From Cytophagales bacterium (GTDB lineage: Bacteria > Bacteroidota > Bacteroidia > Cytophagales > Spirosomataceae): a DNA stretch of 9,766 bases. Both the position numbers and the translations under genes were made by a program. Below are positions 1 through 6,418 of the stretch, piece by piece. The DNA is taken from NCBI GenBank assembly GCA_013205605.1, contig JABMMK010000151.1, forward strand, positions 1-9,766, written 5' to 3'. Each line of letters begins with the position of its first letter. Position 1 is the first letter of the stretch. The notes below the pieces were generated by a model. That model ran no database searches and had not been told where the DNA came from. It saw nothing but the letters and a program-made list of their open reading frames with translations.

Positions 1-1137
1 GGAATGCCGGTCTATCGGAAGAATAATTTTGGCCGATCGGTTATTCAGACAACGGATAATGGGAGTAAAATACTGATGAATAATCCCGTGGGTTCATCGG
101 CCAAAGGAGATTTACCTTTCTTGTCAAAGTTTGATTTGGCTTCGAAAAAAAATGAAATCATTTGGCGCTCAACGGAAGGAAGTTTTGAATTAGTTGAAGA
201 TGTGATTGACGCCGATAAATTAATTATTGTCACAAGAAAAGAATCTCAAAAAGAGGTCCCTAACTATTATATCAAGCATCTGATTACCAAACAAGCAGAT
301 CAATTGATTACTAATTTTGTCAATCCTTATCCAGGTTTAGCAGGGATCTCAAAAGAGAAAATTAAATACAAGCGCGCGGATGGAGTCGATTTAACAGGTG
401 ATTTATATTTACCCAAAGGATATAATAAAGAAAAAGATGGTCCATTGCCCGTGTTGATTTGGGCTTATCCACGTGAATTCAATTCAGCTGCTGATGCCGC
501 ACAAATTAGAGGAAGCAAGGATCGATTCACGACCTTAAGTTGGGCCTCCCCCATCTATTACGTCACTCAGGGTTTTGCCATTTTAGATAATGCCGAAATG
601 CCTATCGTGGCCACGGGGGGTGATAAAAAACCCAACGATAATTTTGTGGAACAATTAAAGTTGAATGCGGAGGCGGCGATTAATTATTTATCGGAATTAG
701 GAGTCGGTGACCGTAAGCGCATGGCGGTCGGTGGCCATAGTTATGGAGCTTTTATGACGGCCAATTTATTGGCACACACGGATTTGTTTAAAGCGGGAAT
801 CGCTCGAAGTGGCGCTTACAATCGGAGTTTGACCCCTTTTGGTTTTCAAAATGAGGATCGTACCTATTGGCAAGCACCCAAATTGTATTTTGAAATGAGT
901 CCATTCAGTTATGCCGATAAAATCAAGGAGCCCATTTTGTTAATTCATGGCGAAGCGGATGATAATACGGGTACTTATCCGATCAATAGTGAGCGTTTGT
1001 ATGCTGCCATTAAGGGCAATGGAGGAACTACTCGTTTTGTTTTCTTGCCTTATGAAGCGCATAGTTACCGAGGCAAAGAAAATTTATTGCACATGCTGTG
1101 GGAACAAAATAATTGGCTTCAAAAGTTTGTTAAATAA
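1..1137 (+). CDS. S9-family serine peptidase, glutamyl endopeptidase (S9D)-like, 5' partial
   Basis: C-terminal part of a prolyl-oligopeptidase-fold serine peptidase. The frame is open to the window edge, so the ATG at 4 is probably an internal Met. Counting from that Met, residues about 1-110 look like the last beta-propeller blades, and about 115-377 are the alpha/beta-hydrolase domain. The nucleophile elbow GGHSYGAF gives Ser246, the HGEADDNTG segment supplies the acid (Asp319 most likely), and PYEAHSY supplies His353. The segments IARSGAYNR, PFGFQNEDRTYW and LLIHGE closely recall the chloroplast glutamyl endopeptidase group (S9D), which cleaves after Glu. Full-length relatives are around 800 residues, so roughly half is missing and the signal peptide cannot be seen. 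The catalytic set is complete, so it looks functional. It ends in a strong terminator and is probably unrelated to the downstream sulfatase locus. The peptidase family is confident; the S9D subgroup is fairly confident. Confidence 0.93.
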   Translation, partial: GMPVYRKNNFGRSVIQTTDNGSKILMNNPVGSSAKGDLPFLSKFDLASKKNEIIWRSTEGSFELVEDVIDADKLIIVTRKESQKEVPNYYIKHLITKQADQLITNFVNPYPGLAGISKEKIKYKRADGVDLTGDLYLPKGYNKEKDGPLPVLIWAYPREFNSAADAAQIRGSKDRFTTLSWASPIYYVTQGFAILDNAEMPIVATGGDKKPNDNFVEQLKLNAEAAINYLSELGVGDRKRMAVGGHSYGAFMTANLLAHTDLFKAGIARSGAYNRSLTPFGFQNEDRTYWQAPKLYFEMSPFSYADKIKEPILLIHGEADDNTGTYPINSERLYAAIKGNGGTTRFVFLPYEAHSYRGKENLLHMLWEQNNWLQKFVK

Positions 1138-1152
1138 AGGTTTTGAGTTTTC

Positions 1153-1195
1153 AATCTTCTCGATCCAGAGTATTTTGGGGTCGAGAAGATTTTTT
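1153..1195 (+). terminator. Rho-independent terminator of the S9 peptidase gene
   Basis: A perfect 11-bp stem pairs 1153-1163 (AATCTTCTCGA) with 1181-1191 (TCGAGAAGATT). It can be extended by a T-G and two C-G pairs, and a run of T follows at 1191-1195. It begins 15 bases after the peptidase stop codon. The T-run overlaps the last codon (TAA on the minus strand, 1194-1196) of the convergent toxin gene. On the minus strand the stem is followed by GAAAAC rather than a U-run, so it should terminate mainly plus-strand transcription. Confidence 0.85.
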
Positions 1196-1532
1196 ACGCA
1201 ATATCCAATACGATTTTCAGATTGGCTTTCAACTGGGAAATTTGGGTTTTAGTTAGCGAGCCAATTTTCTTCATCATTCTAATGTTGTCAATCGCCCGGA
1301 TTTGGTCGACGAGAATATCACTTAATTGATCTAAAATCCCTTTGTGTAAGTGCACTCTTAAAATGGTGGCTTCCAAATTGATTTGCGAAGTAATGGGGCA
1401 AATTAAGGTGGATGGATGTACGGCATTCATCAAATTTGTTTGAACGACAACCACTGGCCTTGTTTTACTAGGTTCGGTTCCCCTACTAGGACTTAAATTA
1501 GCCAACCAAATTTCGTATTGATTAATCTTCAT
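1194..1532 (-). CDS. Type II toxin, MazF/PemK-family endoribonuclease
   Basis: A 112-residue protein of the usual size for the MazF/PemK/Kid fold, which cleaves single-stranded mRNA at short sequence motifs to arrest translation. Family hallmarks visible are the N-terminal YEIWLANLSP strand, the GTEPSKTRPVVVVQ loop-strand (residues 18-31, with Arg25), the CPITSQ strand (45-50) and DQIRAID (76-82), where the family usually has a functional Arg. No signal peptide or membrane segment is present, so it acts in the cytoplasm. Its ATG lies inside the 3' end of the antitoxin gene (11-base overlap, different frame), which implies one mRNA and coupled translation. GAGGG directly precedes the ATG. The stop codon touches the terminator of the convergent peptidase gene. 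All expected motifs are present, so it appears intact. The target sequence of the RNase cannot be predicted. Confidence 0.9.
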   Translation of the reverse strand: MKINQYEIWLANLSPSRGTEPSKTRPVVVVQTNLMNAVHPSTLICPITSQINLEATILRVHLHKGILDQLSDILVDQIRAIDNIRMMKKIGSLTKTQISQLKANLKIVLDIA

Positions 1533-1752
1533 CCCTCAATAACTCAAACTCTTTCAATATTTCCAACGAATTCTCGCTAACCAGATTTGATTCTTTAGCC
1601 AATTGATTTTTTAATATACGTCTCTTTTGATAGGTATTGTATAAACTCACCGCCTCATTAATATATCTATTTCTAGCTATTTTTAAATGACCGGTGATTT
1701 CTTCCGCCTCTGCATAAATAGGATCGTCAAGTTTTAAGGATAGTGTTTTCAT
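1522..1752 (-). CDS. Ribbon-helix-helix (CopG/MetJ-type) antitoxin
   Basis: A 76-residue protein starting MKTLSLKLDDPIYAE, a typical ribbon-helix-helix opening: a short beta strand for DNA contact (about residues 2-9), helix 1 (about 11-22), a turn, then helix 2 beginning near ARNRYINEAV (26-35). The C-terminal part from about residue 45 is charged and ends in acidic residues (ELLRDED), fitting the segment that wraps and neutralises the toxin. Such antitoxins dimerise and repress their own operon. The frame is open further upstream to an ATG at 1875, but that extension would overlap the divergent phosphatase gene and cover the promoter-like region, and its sequence is low-complexity and Lys/Asn-rich. 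The ATG at 1752 is therefore preferred. The gene precedes and overlaps the toxin, the usual antitoxin-first order. Confidence 0.86.
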   Translation of the reverse strand: MKTLSLKLDDPIYAEAEEITGHLKIARNRYINEAVSLYNTYQKRRILKNQLAKESNLVSENSLEILKEFELLRDED

Positions 1753-1765
1753 CTCATTTTTTTTA

Positions 1766-1773
1766 CAAAGGTA
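1766..1773 (-). promoter_or_regulatory. Candidate -7 box of the toxin-antitoxin promoter
   Basis: On the minus strand this reads TACCTTTG, an exact match to the Bacteroidota -7 consensus TAnnTTTG. It would place the transcription start near 1760, about 8 bases before the antitoxin ATG. No convincing -33 TTG element is seen at the usual spacing, so the call rests on the -7 match and position. Confidence 0.45.
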
Positions 1774-1778
1774 TACAT

Positions 1779-1796
1779 TAAAAGTATATACTTTTA
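1779..1796. promoter_or_regulatory. 18-bp perfect palindrome, candidate operator
   Basis: TAAAAGTATATACTTTTA is a perfect inverted repeat with no spacer. It lies between the two opposed -7-like boxes, 6 bases from the antitoxin box and overlapping the phosphatase box by 2 bases. A related GTATAC hexamer sits at 1771-1776, overlapping the antitoxin box. Ribbon-helix-helix antitoxins usually bind palindromic or repeated short sites in their own promoter, so this is the obvious autoregulatory operator candidate. Binding is inferred, not shown. Confidence 0.5.
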
Positions 1797-1802
1797 CTTT
1801 TG
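1795..1802 (+). promoter_or_regulatory. Candidate -7 box of the PhoD-like phosphatase gene
   Basis: TACTTTTG matches TAnnTTTG exactly on the plus strand. It would start transcription near 1807, giving a leader of about 34 bases before the ATG at 1841. A -33 TTG is not obvious. The first two bases lie inside the 18-bp palindrome. Confidence 0.42.
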
Positions 1803-1840
1803 AGTAATTTTCTTTAATTTGATTCTTTAATCTGATTTTC

Positions 1841-3250
1841 ATGAAGTTGATTTTTAAACGATTTTCATTTTTCACTATATTGTTTCTGGCTTTTTATGCC
1901 AAAATTGCTGCCCAGCAAGTGTATTTCACTACGGGCTTTAAAGTCAGCGAGCTAAGTTCTGTACATGCGACCGTTTGGACTCGTTTGTGTGAAAAGGAAA
2001 AACCTAATCCAGTTGTTCATCAACGGCTTAATCAGGTTTTTAGACATCCCATTAATTTTGACGAAAATATGCCTATTGCCCAGATGGATGGCTCAGTACT
2101 TGGAACTGCGGGTTGGGTTCGAATTACGTTACAATCAGGGTCCTTTAAAATTTCCAGTGGCTGGTTGTCAGCGGTTCTAGAAAAGGATTTTACAGTATTT
2201 TATACCTTCAAGGAGTTGAAACCTAATACCCGCTATGAAGTGAGGCTTGAAGGTAAGCCAACTGAAAAAGGTTTGGTTCAAAAGGCAGCAGGGAATTTCA
2301 CGACGGCTCCAGCCATGTATGACAAAAAGGAGTTGAATCTGACCACGTCTACCTGTCAGTATTTTTGGAGCCACGATGATTCCTTAAAAGGATTCCATAC
2401 CTACCAAAGTATGGCTCTTTTAAAGCCGGATCTTTTTGTTCAAACAGGGGATTATGTATATTATGATAAGCCGGGACCTATGGCCAATACGCCTGAAAAA
2501 GCGCGGCATAAATGGCATGCCATGGACGCTTGGCCTTCCTTGAAATCATTTTTTCAATTTACGCCTGTCTATATGTTGAAGGATGACCATGATTTATTAG
2601 CCGATGATGTGCATCCAGGTTCGGCTAATTTTGGCCAACTGACCATTTCGGATGGCTTGAAGATTTGGCGTGAAAATGTACCCTTGGCTGGGAAACCCTA
2701 TCGGACTTTGCGCTGGGGGAAAGATGTTCAGTTATGGTTTTTAGAAGGGCGAGAATACCGAAGCAATAATGATATGCCAGATGGAGCGACAAAAACGATT
2801 TGGGGAAATGAGCAAAAGAATTGGCTCATTAATACCATGCAACAATCAGACGCGACTTATAAAATCATTTTTTCTCCTACGCCTATCGTAGGACCTGATC
2901 GAGGAACCAAGGCTGACAATCACTCAAACTTTGCCTTTAAAACAGAGGGAGATTGGGCAAGGGAATTATTATCGGGTCAAAAAGCCATTGTTGTCAATGG
3001 GGATCGGCATTGGCAATATGTGTCTAAGGATGCCTCGTCGGGATTAATGGAGTTTGGATCAGGGCCAGTCAGTGACTTTCATGCACAAGGTTGGCCCCCA
3101 AATGAGAAAAGACCTGAGCATCAGTTTCTTCGTGTAGCAGGGGGTTTTCTAGGAATTAAAATGGTTTATGAACAGCAAAAGCCGATTTTATATCTGACTC
3201 ATTATGATGTCATGGGGAAGAAGTTGCACGAAGAAAGAATCAAAAATTAA
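1841..3250 (+). CDS. Exported PhoD-like metallophosphatase (alkaline phosphatase D family)
   Basis: A 469-residue protein with a signal peptide (about residues 1-24, basic start, hydrophobic core, cleavage near AAQQ). Residues about 27-156 form a beta-rich N-terminal domain, including VHATVWTRL and LKPNTRYEVRLEG, of the sort that precedes the catalytic domain in PhoD relatives. The catalytic domain carries the metal-site blocks QTGDYVYYD (201-209), LKDDHDLLADD (246-256) and VNGDRHWQYVS (385-395). These correspond to GDxxYxD, the W-DDHE-like block and the GD-H block of PhoD, but the second reads KDDHD and the third GDRHW, so this is a divergent branch. PhoD enzymes hydrolyse phosphate mono- or diesters using metal ions in the periplasm or outside the cell; the substrate here is unknown. 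The gene is divergent from the antitoxin and 88 bases ahead of the DUF1080 gene. Family assignment is firm, reaction specificity is not. Confidence 0.88.
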   Translation: MKLIFKRFSFFTILFLAFYAKIAAQQVYFTTGFKVSELSSVHATVWTRLCEKEKPNPVVHQRLNQVFRHPINFDENMPIAQMDGSVLGTAGWVRITLQSGSFKISSGWLSAVLEKDFTVFYTFKELKPNTRYEVRLEGKPTEKGLVQKAAGNFTTAPAMYDKKELNLTTSTCQYFWSHDDSLKGFHTYQSMALLKPDLFVQTGDYVYYDKPGPMANTPEKARHKWHAMDAWPSLKSFFQFTPVYMLKDDHDLLADDVHPGSANFGQLTISDGLKIWRENVPLAGKPYRTLRWGKDVQLWFLEGREYRSNNDMPDGATKTIWGNEQKNWLINTMQQSDATYKIIFSPTPIVGPDRGTKADNHSNFAFKTEGDWARELLSGQKAIVVNGDRHWQYVSKDASSGLMEFGSGPVSDFHAQGWPPNEKRPEHQFLRVAGGFLGIKMVYEQQKPILYLTHYDVMGKKLHEERIKN

Positions 3251-3338
3251 GCATGTATTTTCCATTTTTATTAGTTAATTTCAAAAAATATATCTCTTTT
3301 GAGCGATCTTTAAAACCTAAATTAAACCTATCATTGCT

Positions 3339-3935
3339 ATGAAAAATTTACTCATTGTTGCCATTCTATTTTTGAGTTTCCAACAAACATCTTTGGCGAA
3401 AGAGCCTAAATTAAAAAAGATTTTTACGGGTAAAAACTTCGATGGTTGGAAATTGCCAGAAGATTTAAGTTGCTGGCGCGCCGAGAAAGGTATCCTTTAT
3501 GTGCGCAATAATGCGGCAAGAAAAGGAAGTAATTTATGGACAGAGAAGACGTACACCAATTTCATTTTCCAGGCAGATTATTTGTTGGGTGATGGGGTGG
3601 TTGATTCAGGTGTTTGGATGCGTTCAGAAAATGATCAAATACAAATAGGTATTTCAGGTTCATTAAAGCGCGACTTAACAGGTTCTCCCTACATTCCAAA
3701 ATTGAGATATCCCGTTGAAGCAAAAGGAATTCTAGCATTAGTCAAGCCGACGGATTGGAACACGATGAAAATTAAAATGGAGGGCAAAACCTATACTGTT
3801 TGGTTAAATGGCGTGGAAGTGATGACTTATACTTCTGAAACTATTCCAGCCTCAGGACCCGTGGGACTTCAATTGCATCCTGGAAATGTGATGTCGATTC
3901 AATACCGCAACATCCGTTTGGCTGAGCTGCCTTAA
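3339..3935 (+). CDS. Exported DUF1080 / 3-keto-disaccharide hydrolase-domain protein
   Basis: A 198-residue protein with a signal peptide (MKNLLIVAIL..., cleavage near LAK, residue 20) followed by one concanavalin-like beta-sandwich domain filling the rest. Typical family segments are IFTGKNFDGWK (28-38), a Trp-rich first strand (CWRAEKGILYV), DSGVWMRS (89-96), the WLNGVEV strand (155-161), GPVGLQLHPG (173-182) and the closing YRNIRLAEL. In this family (PF06439) some members hydrolyse 3-keto-glycosides made by a separate oxidoreductase, while many are uncharacterised. No such oxidoreductase is in the window. There is no lipobox, so it is likely periplasmic. The protein lies at the compact end of the family, but no conserved end is obviously missing. 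It follows the phosphatase gene by 88 bases and ends only 3 bases from the convergent receptor gene. The domain call is confident; enzymatic activity is inferred. Confidence 0.86.
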   Translation: MKNLLIVAILFLSFQQTSLAKEPKLKKIFTGKNFDGWKLPEDLSCWRAEKGILYVRNNAARKGSNLWTEKTYTNFIFQADYLLGDGVVDSGVWMRSENDQIQIGISGSLKRDLTGSPYIPKLRYPVEAKGILALVKPTDWNTMKIKMEGKTYTVWLNGVEVMTYTSETIPASGPVGLQLHPGNVMSIQYRNIRLAELP

Positions 3936-3938
3936 CGA

Positions 3939-6353
3939 TTAAAAATCTTTTTCGCCGTAATCTGTTTTGGTTGATTTAACTTTTTGACCTCGGTCATTAA
4001 TTCTAAATCCTAAACTGATCTGAAAGACGCGATCCCACTTTCGATAATCGGTACTACTGAAAAAATCTTTGGTTTGAGTTTGTATGGTTTGAACATTGGT
4101 GTTGAATATATTTTGTGCTTGGAAAGTGATACTCCCCTTATTTTGCCAGAGAGTATATTTCAAACTTGCATTCGATAAGAGTAATTCAGAGTCAATGCCC
4201 TGTGTAGTTACTGATTTGGATAGGTAATTGATATCCCAAGCAAAACGAAGTCGAGGCAAAATATCGATGACCGTATTTCCATTAAGGTTATAATTAAAAC
4301 TATTTTGAGTGGTCTCAATCCCATTGAATTTTCCTTGGACATCAAACTGATATAAATTTCCAGATAAGTAAATTTTCCAATTTTTTGTCGCCTTGATTTC
4401 GGTTGTAAACTCCATTCCGGTGGATTGTGAATTTCCTGCATTTGTATAGGTTCTGCCTAAAATAGTTCTAGAATAGATTTCGTTGACTCTAAAAACTTTA
4501 TCTTTTAAAAAGTTCACATAAGCCGTTGCCGTGAATGAGATATTTTCGTAGGACTTGCTTATACCTATTTCGACGATATCAGCTATTTCAGGTAACAAAT
4601 TAGGATCTCCATTTTCAATGGTCTCTGCATGTCGGTGGTTTTTAAATGGGGACATTAATTTAGTGGTAGGCCTATCAATTCTACGGCTATAGGCTGTGCG
4701 AAATGAATAGCTGTCAGACAATTTCCACTGTCCTTGGAAGGAGGGAAATAAATAAATTTGATCCAGTGAATAGATTTTATTTGGTTCAGCATGATGAGTC
4801 AATGTCCTACTTAGGTATTCAGTGCGTAGACCAAGCGCATAAGTAAATATATTTTTTGTTCCATTTAATTGGACATATGGAGCATGAATTTTTTGCGATA
4901 ATTTCATTTGATCACTAAAGTTAGGATCGGACTTCCATTGTTGGTTGCTCAGATTCAATCGTTCAAATAAAAAATCACCATCATGCTGAATTTGACGTAT
5001 GTGATAGCCTATTTCTAATTTTCTATTGTTTGATAATGGAAGCAAATAGTCTATTTGAAACCTTAAGGCAGTCAGTGGACTTGTTTCGGTAGACCTTTCC
5101 CAAAGTAATAATTGGCTTGTTCCTTTATAGGTATCCGAATTATTTAATGGGCCTCCTAATTCAGAAAACTCATAAAGTGCTAGCAGAGATAGTTTACTTT
5201 TGTTTGCATAAATGTGACTATAATCTCCAGTAAATGTTTGAAATTTCCCGGAACGAACAAATAAGTTTTGATTATAGAATTCTTTGATGGGTGTTTTAAA
5301 CGAATTTGAAAATAGGGATAAAGGAATTCCTGTTTGAACATACTCTTGGTAGTTCAAATTCGCCATTCGGTCGGTTTGTTTTTCCCCCACATACGCTGAC
5401 CAGTTAAAGACATCGGTGGATTTAGGATAAAAGCTTCCCCCTGCACGCAAGGAATATTGAAAATCCCTATAGTCACGAACACCTGCGGAGGGCATGTAGG
5501 TCAATGAGTCTTTTAAAATGGTTCGAATTTCTCCTACGCGAAAGCCTTCAATATCAAAGCGCCTATAATCTGCTGCAGCAAAAATATTCCATTTTTTTTC
5601 TGCCAAAGTCCACATGATATCGCCTCCCCAGCGCAAAGGATTTGTACCAGCATTCATCATATTTCCTGACCATGAAGTTCCTATTTGGCTGTCTTTTTTG
5701 GTGATGATATTGATCATTCCGGCTTTTCCATCTGCATCGTATCTGGCCGATGGCGTCGTCAAGACTTCTACGCTTTCAATTAAATTGGACGGAATTTGCG
5801 CTAAAACATCAGCGGGGTTTCGACTAGACGGTTTGCCATCGACCAATAAAATAAATCCGGAACTACCTCTTAATGTTACATTGCCCTCAGTATTTACTGT
5901 CACCGAGGGCAGTCTTTGAATTAAATCAAGCCCCGTTCCATTGGCAGAATTTTGAAATTGACGCGTATTGAAAATTTGTTTATCTATTTGCAAATCACTC
6001 ACTGAACGCTCACCTTGGACAAATACTTCGTTCAAAACTGTATTTTCAGGTTTTAGTTTGATCGTTAAAAACGAGTTTTTGCCTAAAATTGATGCATTAT
6101 ATGATCGATATCCCAAGGCCTGAACTTTGACGAAAGATATATTGGCCGGGATATTTTTAAAGCTAAATTGGCCCAAAGAATCGCTTAATAGTCCTTGGAA
6201 TACCGTTGAATCTTTTTTCCAGAGGCTTACGTTAGCATAAGGGAGTATTTTTTCGGTAATTCCATCTTGAACAATTCCCTTCAGCATTTGATCTTGTCCC
6301 CAAACTTGTATGCTAATGAATAAGATGCTTGCTGTAAATACGTAAACTTTCAA
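3939..6353 (-). CDS. TonB-dependent-receptor-like outer-membrane beta-barrel protein
   Basis: An 804-residue protein with a signal peptide (residues 1-20, ending VWGQ). A carboxypeptidase-regulatory-like domain follows (about 23-101: LKGIVQDGITEKILPYANV, then SLGQFSFKNIP). Next is a TonB-receptor plug (about 115-219: LDLIQRLPSVTV, NVTLRGSSGF, LVDGKPS, IESVEVLTTPSARYDADGKAG, MINIITKK), then a long beta-barrel to the C-terminus. The sequence style fits the outer-membrane beta-barrel family OMP_b-brl_3 rather than classical SusC, and there is no SusD gene next to it. The likely role is energised uptake of a ligand through the outer membrane; the ligand is unknown. The start codon is TTG at 6353: an in-frame stop occurs upstream with no ATG between, the next in-frame Met (residue 23) would delete the signal peptide, and the residues after TTG form a good signal sequence. 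It is divergent from the GH16/sulfatase cluster, so products of that cluster are candidate ligands, by inference only. Confidence 0.88.
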   Translation of the reverse strand: MKVYVFTASILFISIQVWGQDQMLKGIVQDGITEKILPYANVSLWKKDSTVFQGLLSDSLGQFSFKNIPANISFVKVQALGYRSYNASILGKNSFLTIKLKPENTVLNEVFVQGERSVSDLQIDKQIFNTRQFQNSANGTGLDLIQRLPSVTVNTEGNVTLRGSSGFILLVDGKPSSRNPADVLAQIPSNLIESVEVLTTPSARYDADGKAGMINIITKKDSQIGTSWSGNMMNAGTNPLRWGGDIMWTLAEKKWNIFAAADYRRFDIEGFRVGEIRTILKDSLTYMPSAGVRDYRDFQYSLRAGGSFYPKSTDVFNWSAYVGEKQTDRMANLNYQEYVQTGIPLSLFSNSFKTPIKEFYNQNLFVRSGKFQTFTGDYSHIYANKSKLSLLALYEFSELGGPLNNSDTYKGTSQLLLWERSTETSPLTALRFQIDYLLPLSNNRKLEIGYHIRQIQHDGDFLFERLNLSNQQWKSDPNFSDQMKLSQKIHAPYVQLNGTKNIFTYALGLRTEYLSRTLTHHAEPNKIYSLDQIYLFPSFQGQWKLSDSYSFRTAYSRRIDRPTTKLMSPFKNHRHAETIENGDPNLLPEIADIVEIGISKSYENISFTATAYVNFLKDKVFRVNEIYSRTILGRTYTNAGNSQSTGMEFTTEIKATKNWKIYLSGNLYQFDVQGKFNGIETTQNSFNYNLNGNTVIDILPRLRFAWDINYLSKSVTTQGIDSELLLSNASLKYTLWQNKGSITFQAQNIFNTNVQTIQTQTKDFFSSTDYRKWDRVFQISLGFRINDRGQKVKSTKTDYGEKDF

Positions 6354-6357
6354 CTTA

Positions 6358-6365
6358 CAAAAATA
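6358..6365 (-). promoter_or_regulatory. Candidate -7 box very close to the receptor start codon
   Basis: On the minus strand this reads TATTTTTG, matching TAnnTTTG. It ends only 4 bases before the TTG start, so transcription from it would begin at or next to the start codon (a leaderless or near-leaderless mRNA). No clear -33 element is visible, and such AT-rich matches occur by chance, so confidence is low. Confidence 0.28.
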
Positions 6366-6381
6366 GCTATTATATTAGAAC

Positions 6382-6406
6382 ATATTAATATCATATTGTT
6401 AACAAT
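6382..6406. promoter_or_regulatory. Two short palindromes in the divergent receptor/GH16 spacer
   Basis: ATATTAATAT (6382-6391) and ATTGTTAACAAT (6395-6406) are perfect inverted repeats separated by 3 bases, in the 65-base spacer between the divergent receptor and GH16 starts. The second is the less AT-biased and the better candidate for a transcription-factor site, and it lies 12 bases before the GH16 ATG. Shared control of both genes is possible. No regulator gene is in the window. Confidence 0.35.
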
Positions 6407-6418
6407 CGCACTTTCAAA

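Noticed and set aside
45..233. Minus-strand open frame of 62 codons inside the peptidase gene
   Set aside because: It lies wholly opposite a well-supported coding region and shows no independent features.
947..1252. Open frame of 101 codons on the plus strand across the end of the peptidase gene
   Set aside because: It is out of frame with the peptidase catalytic region, runs through the terminator and into the toxin gene, and resembles no known family.
1753..1875. N-terminal extension of the antitoxin frame up to an ATG at 1875
   Set aside because: It would overlap the start of the phosphatase gene and cover the promoter-like boxes and palindrome. The added residues are low-complexity, and the ribbon-helix-helix domain begins exactly at the ATG at 1752.
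2177..2374. Minus-strand open frame of 65 codons inside the phosphatase gene
   Set aside because: It is a shadow of the coding strand with no family resemblance.
3251..3338. Possible promoter (TATCTCTTTTG) and AT-only inverted repeat between the phosphatase and DUF1080 genes
   Set aside because: The spacing does not fit TAnnTTTG, and the 7-bp AT-only repeat has a 20+ base loop. Nothing in this spacer is strong enough to list.
3937..3952. Small GATT/AATC hairpin followed by T at the convergent junction
   Set aside because: The 4-bp AT-rich stem is too weak to call a terminator.
5614..5919. Open frame of 101 codons antisense to the receptor plug domain
   Set aside because: It is a shadow of a strongly conserved plug-coding region, with no initiation context or recognisable domain.
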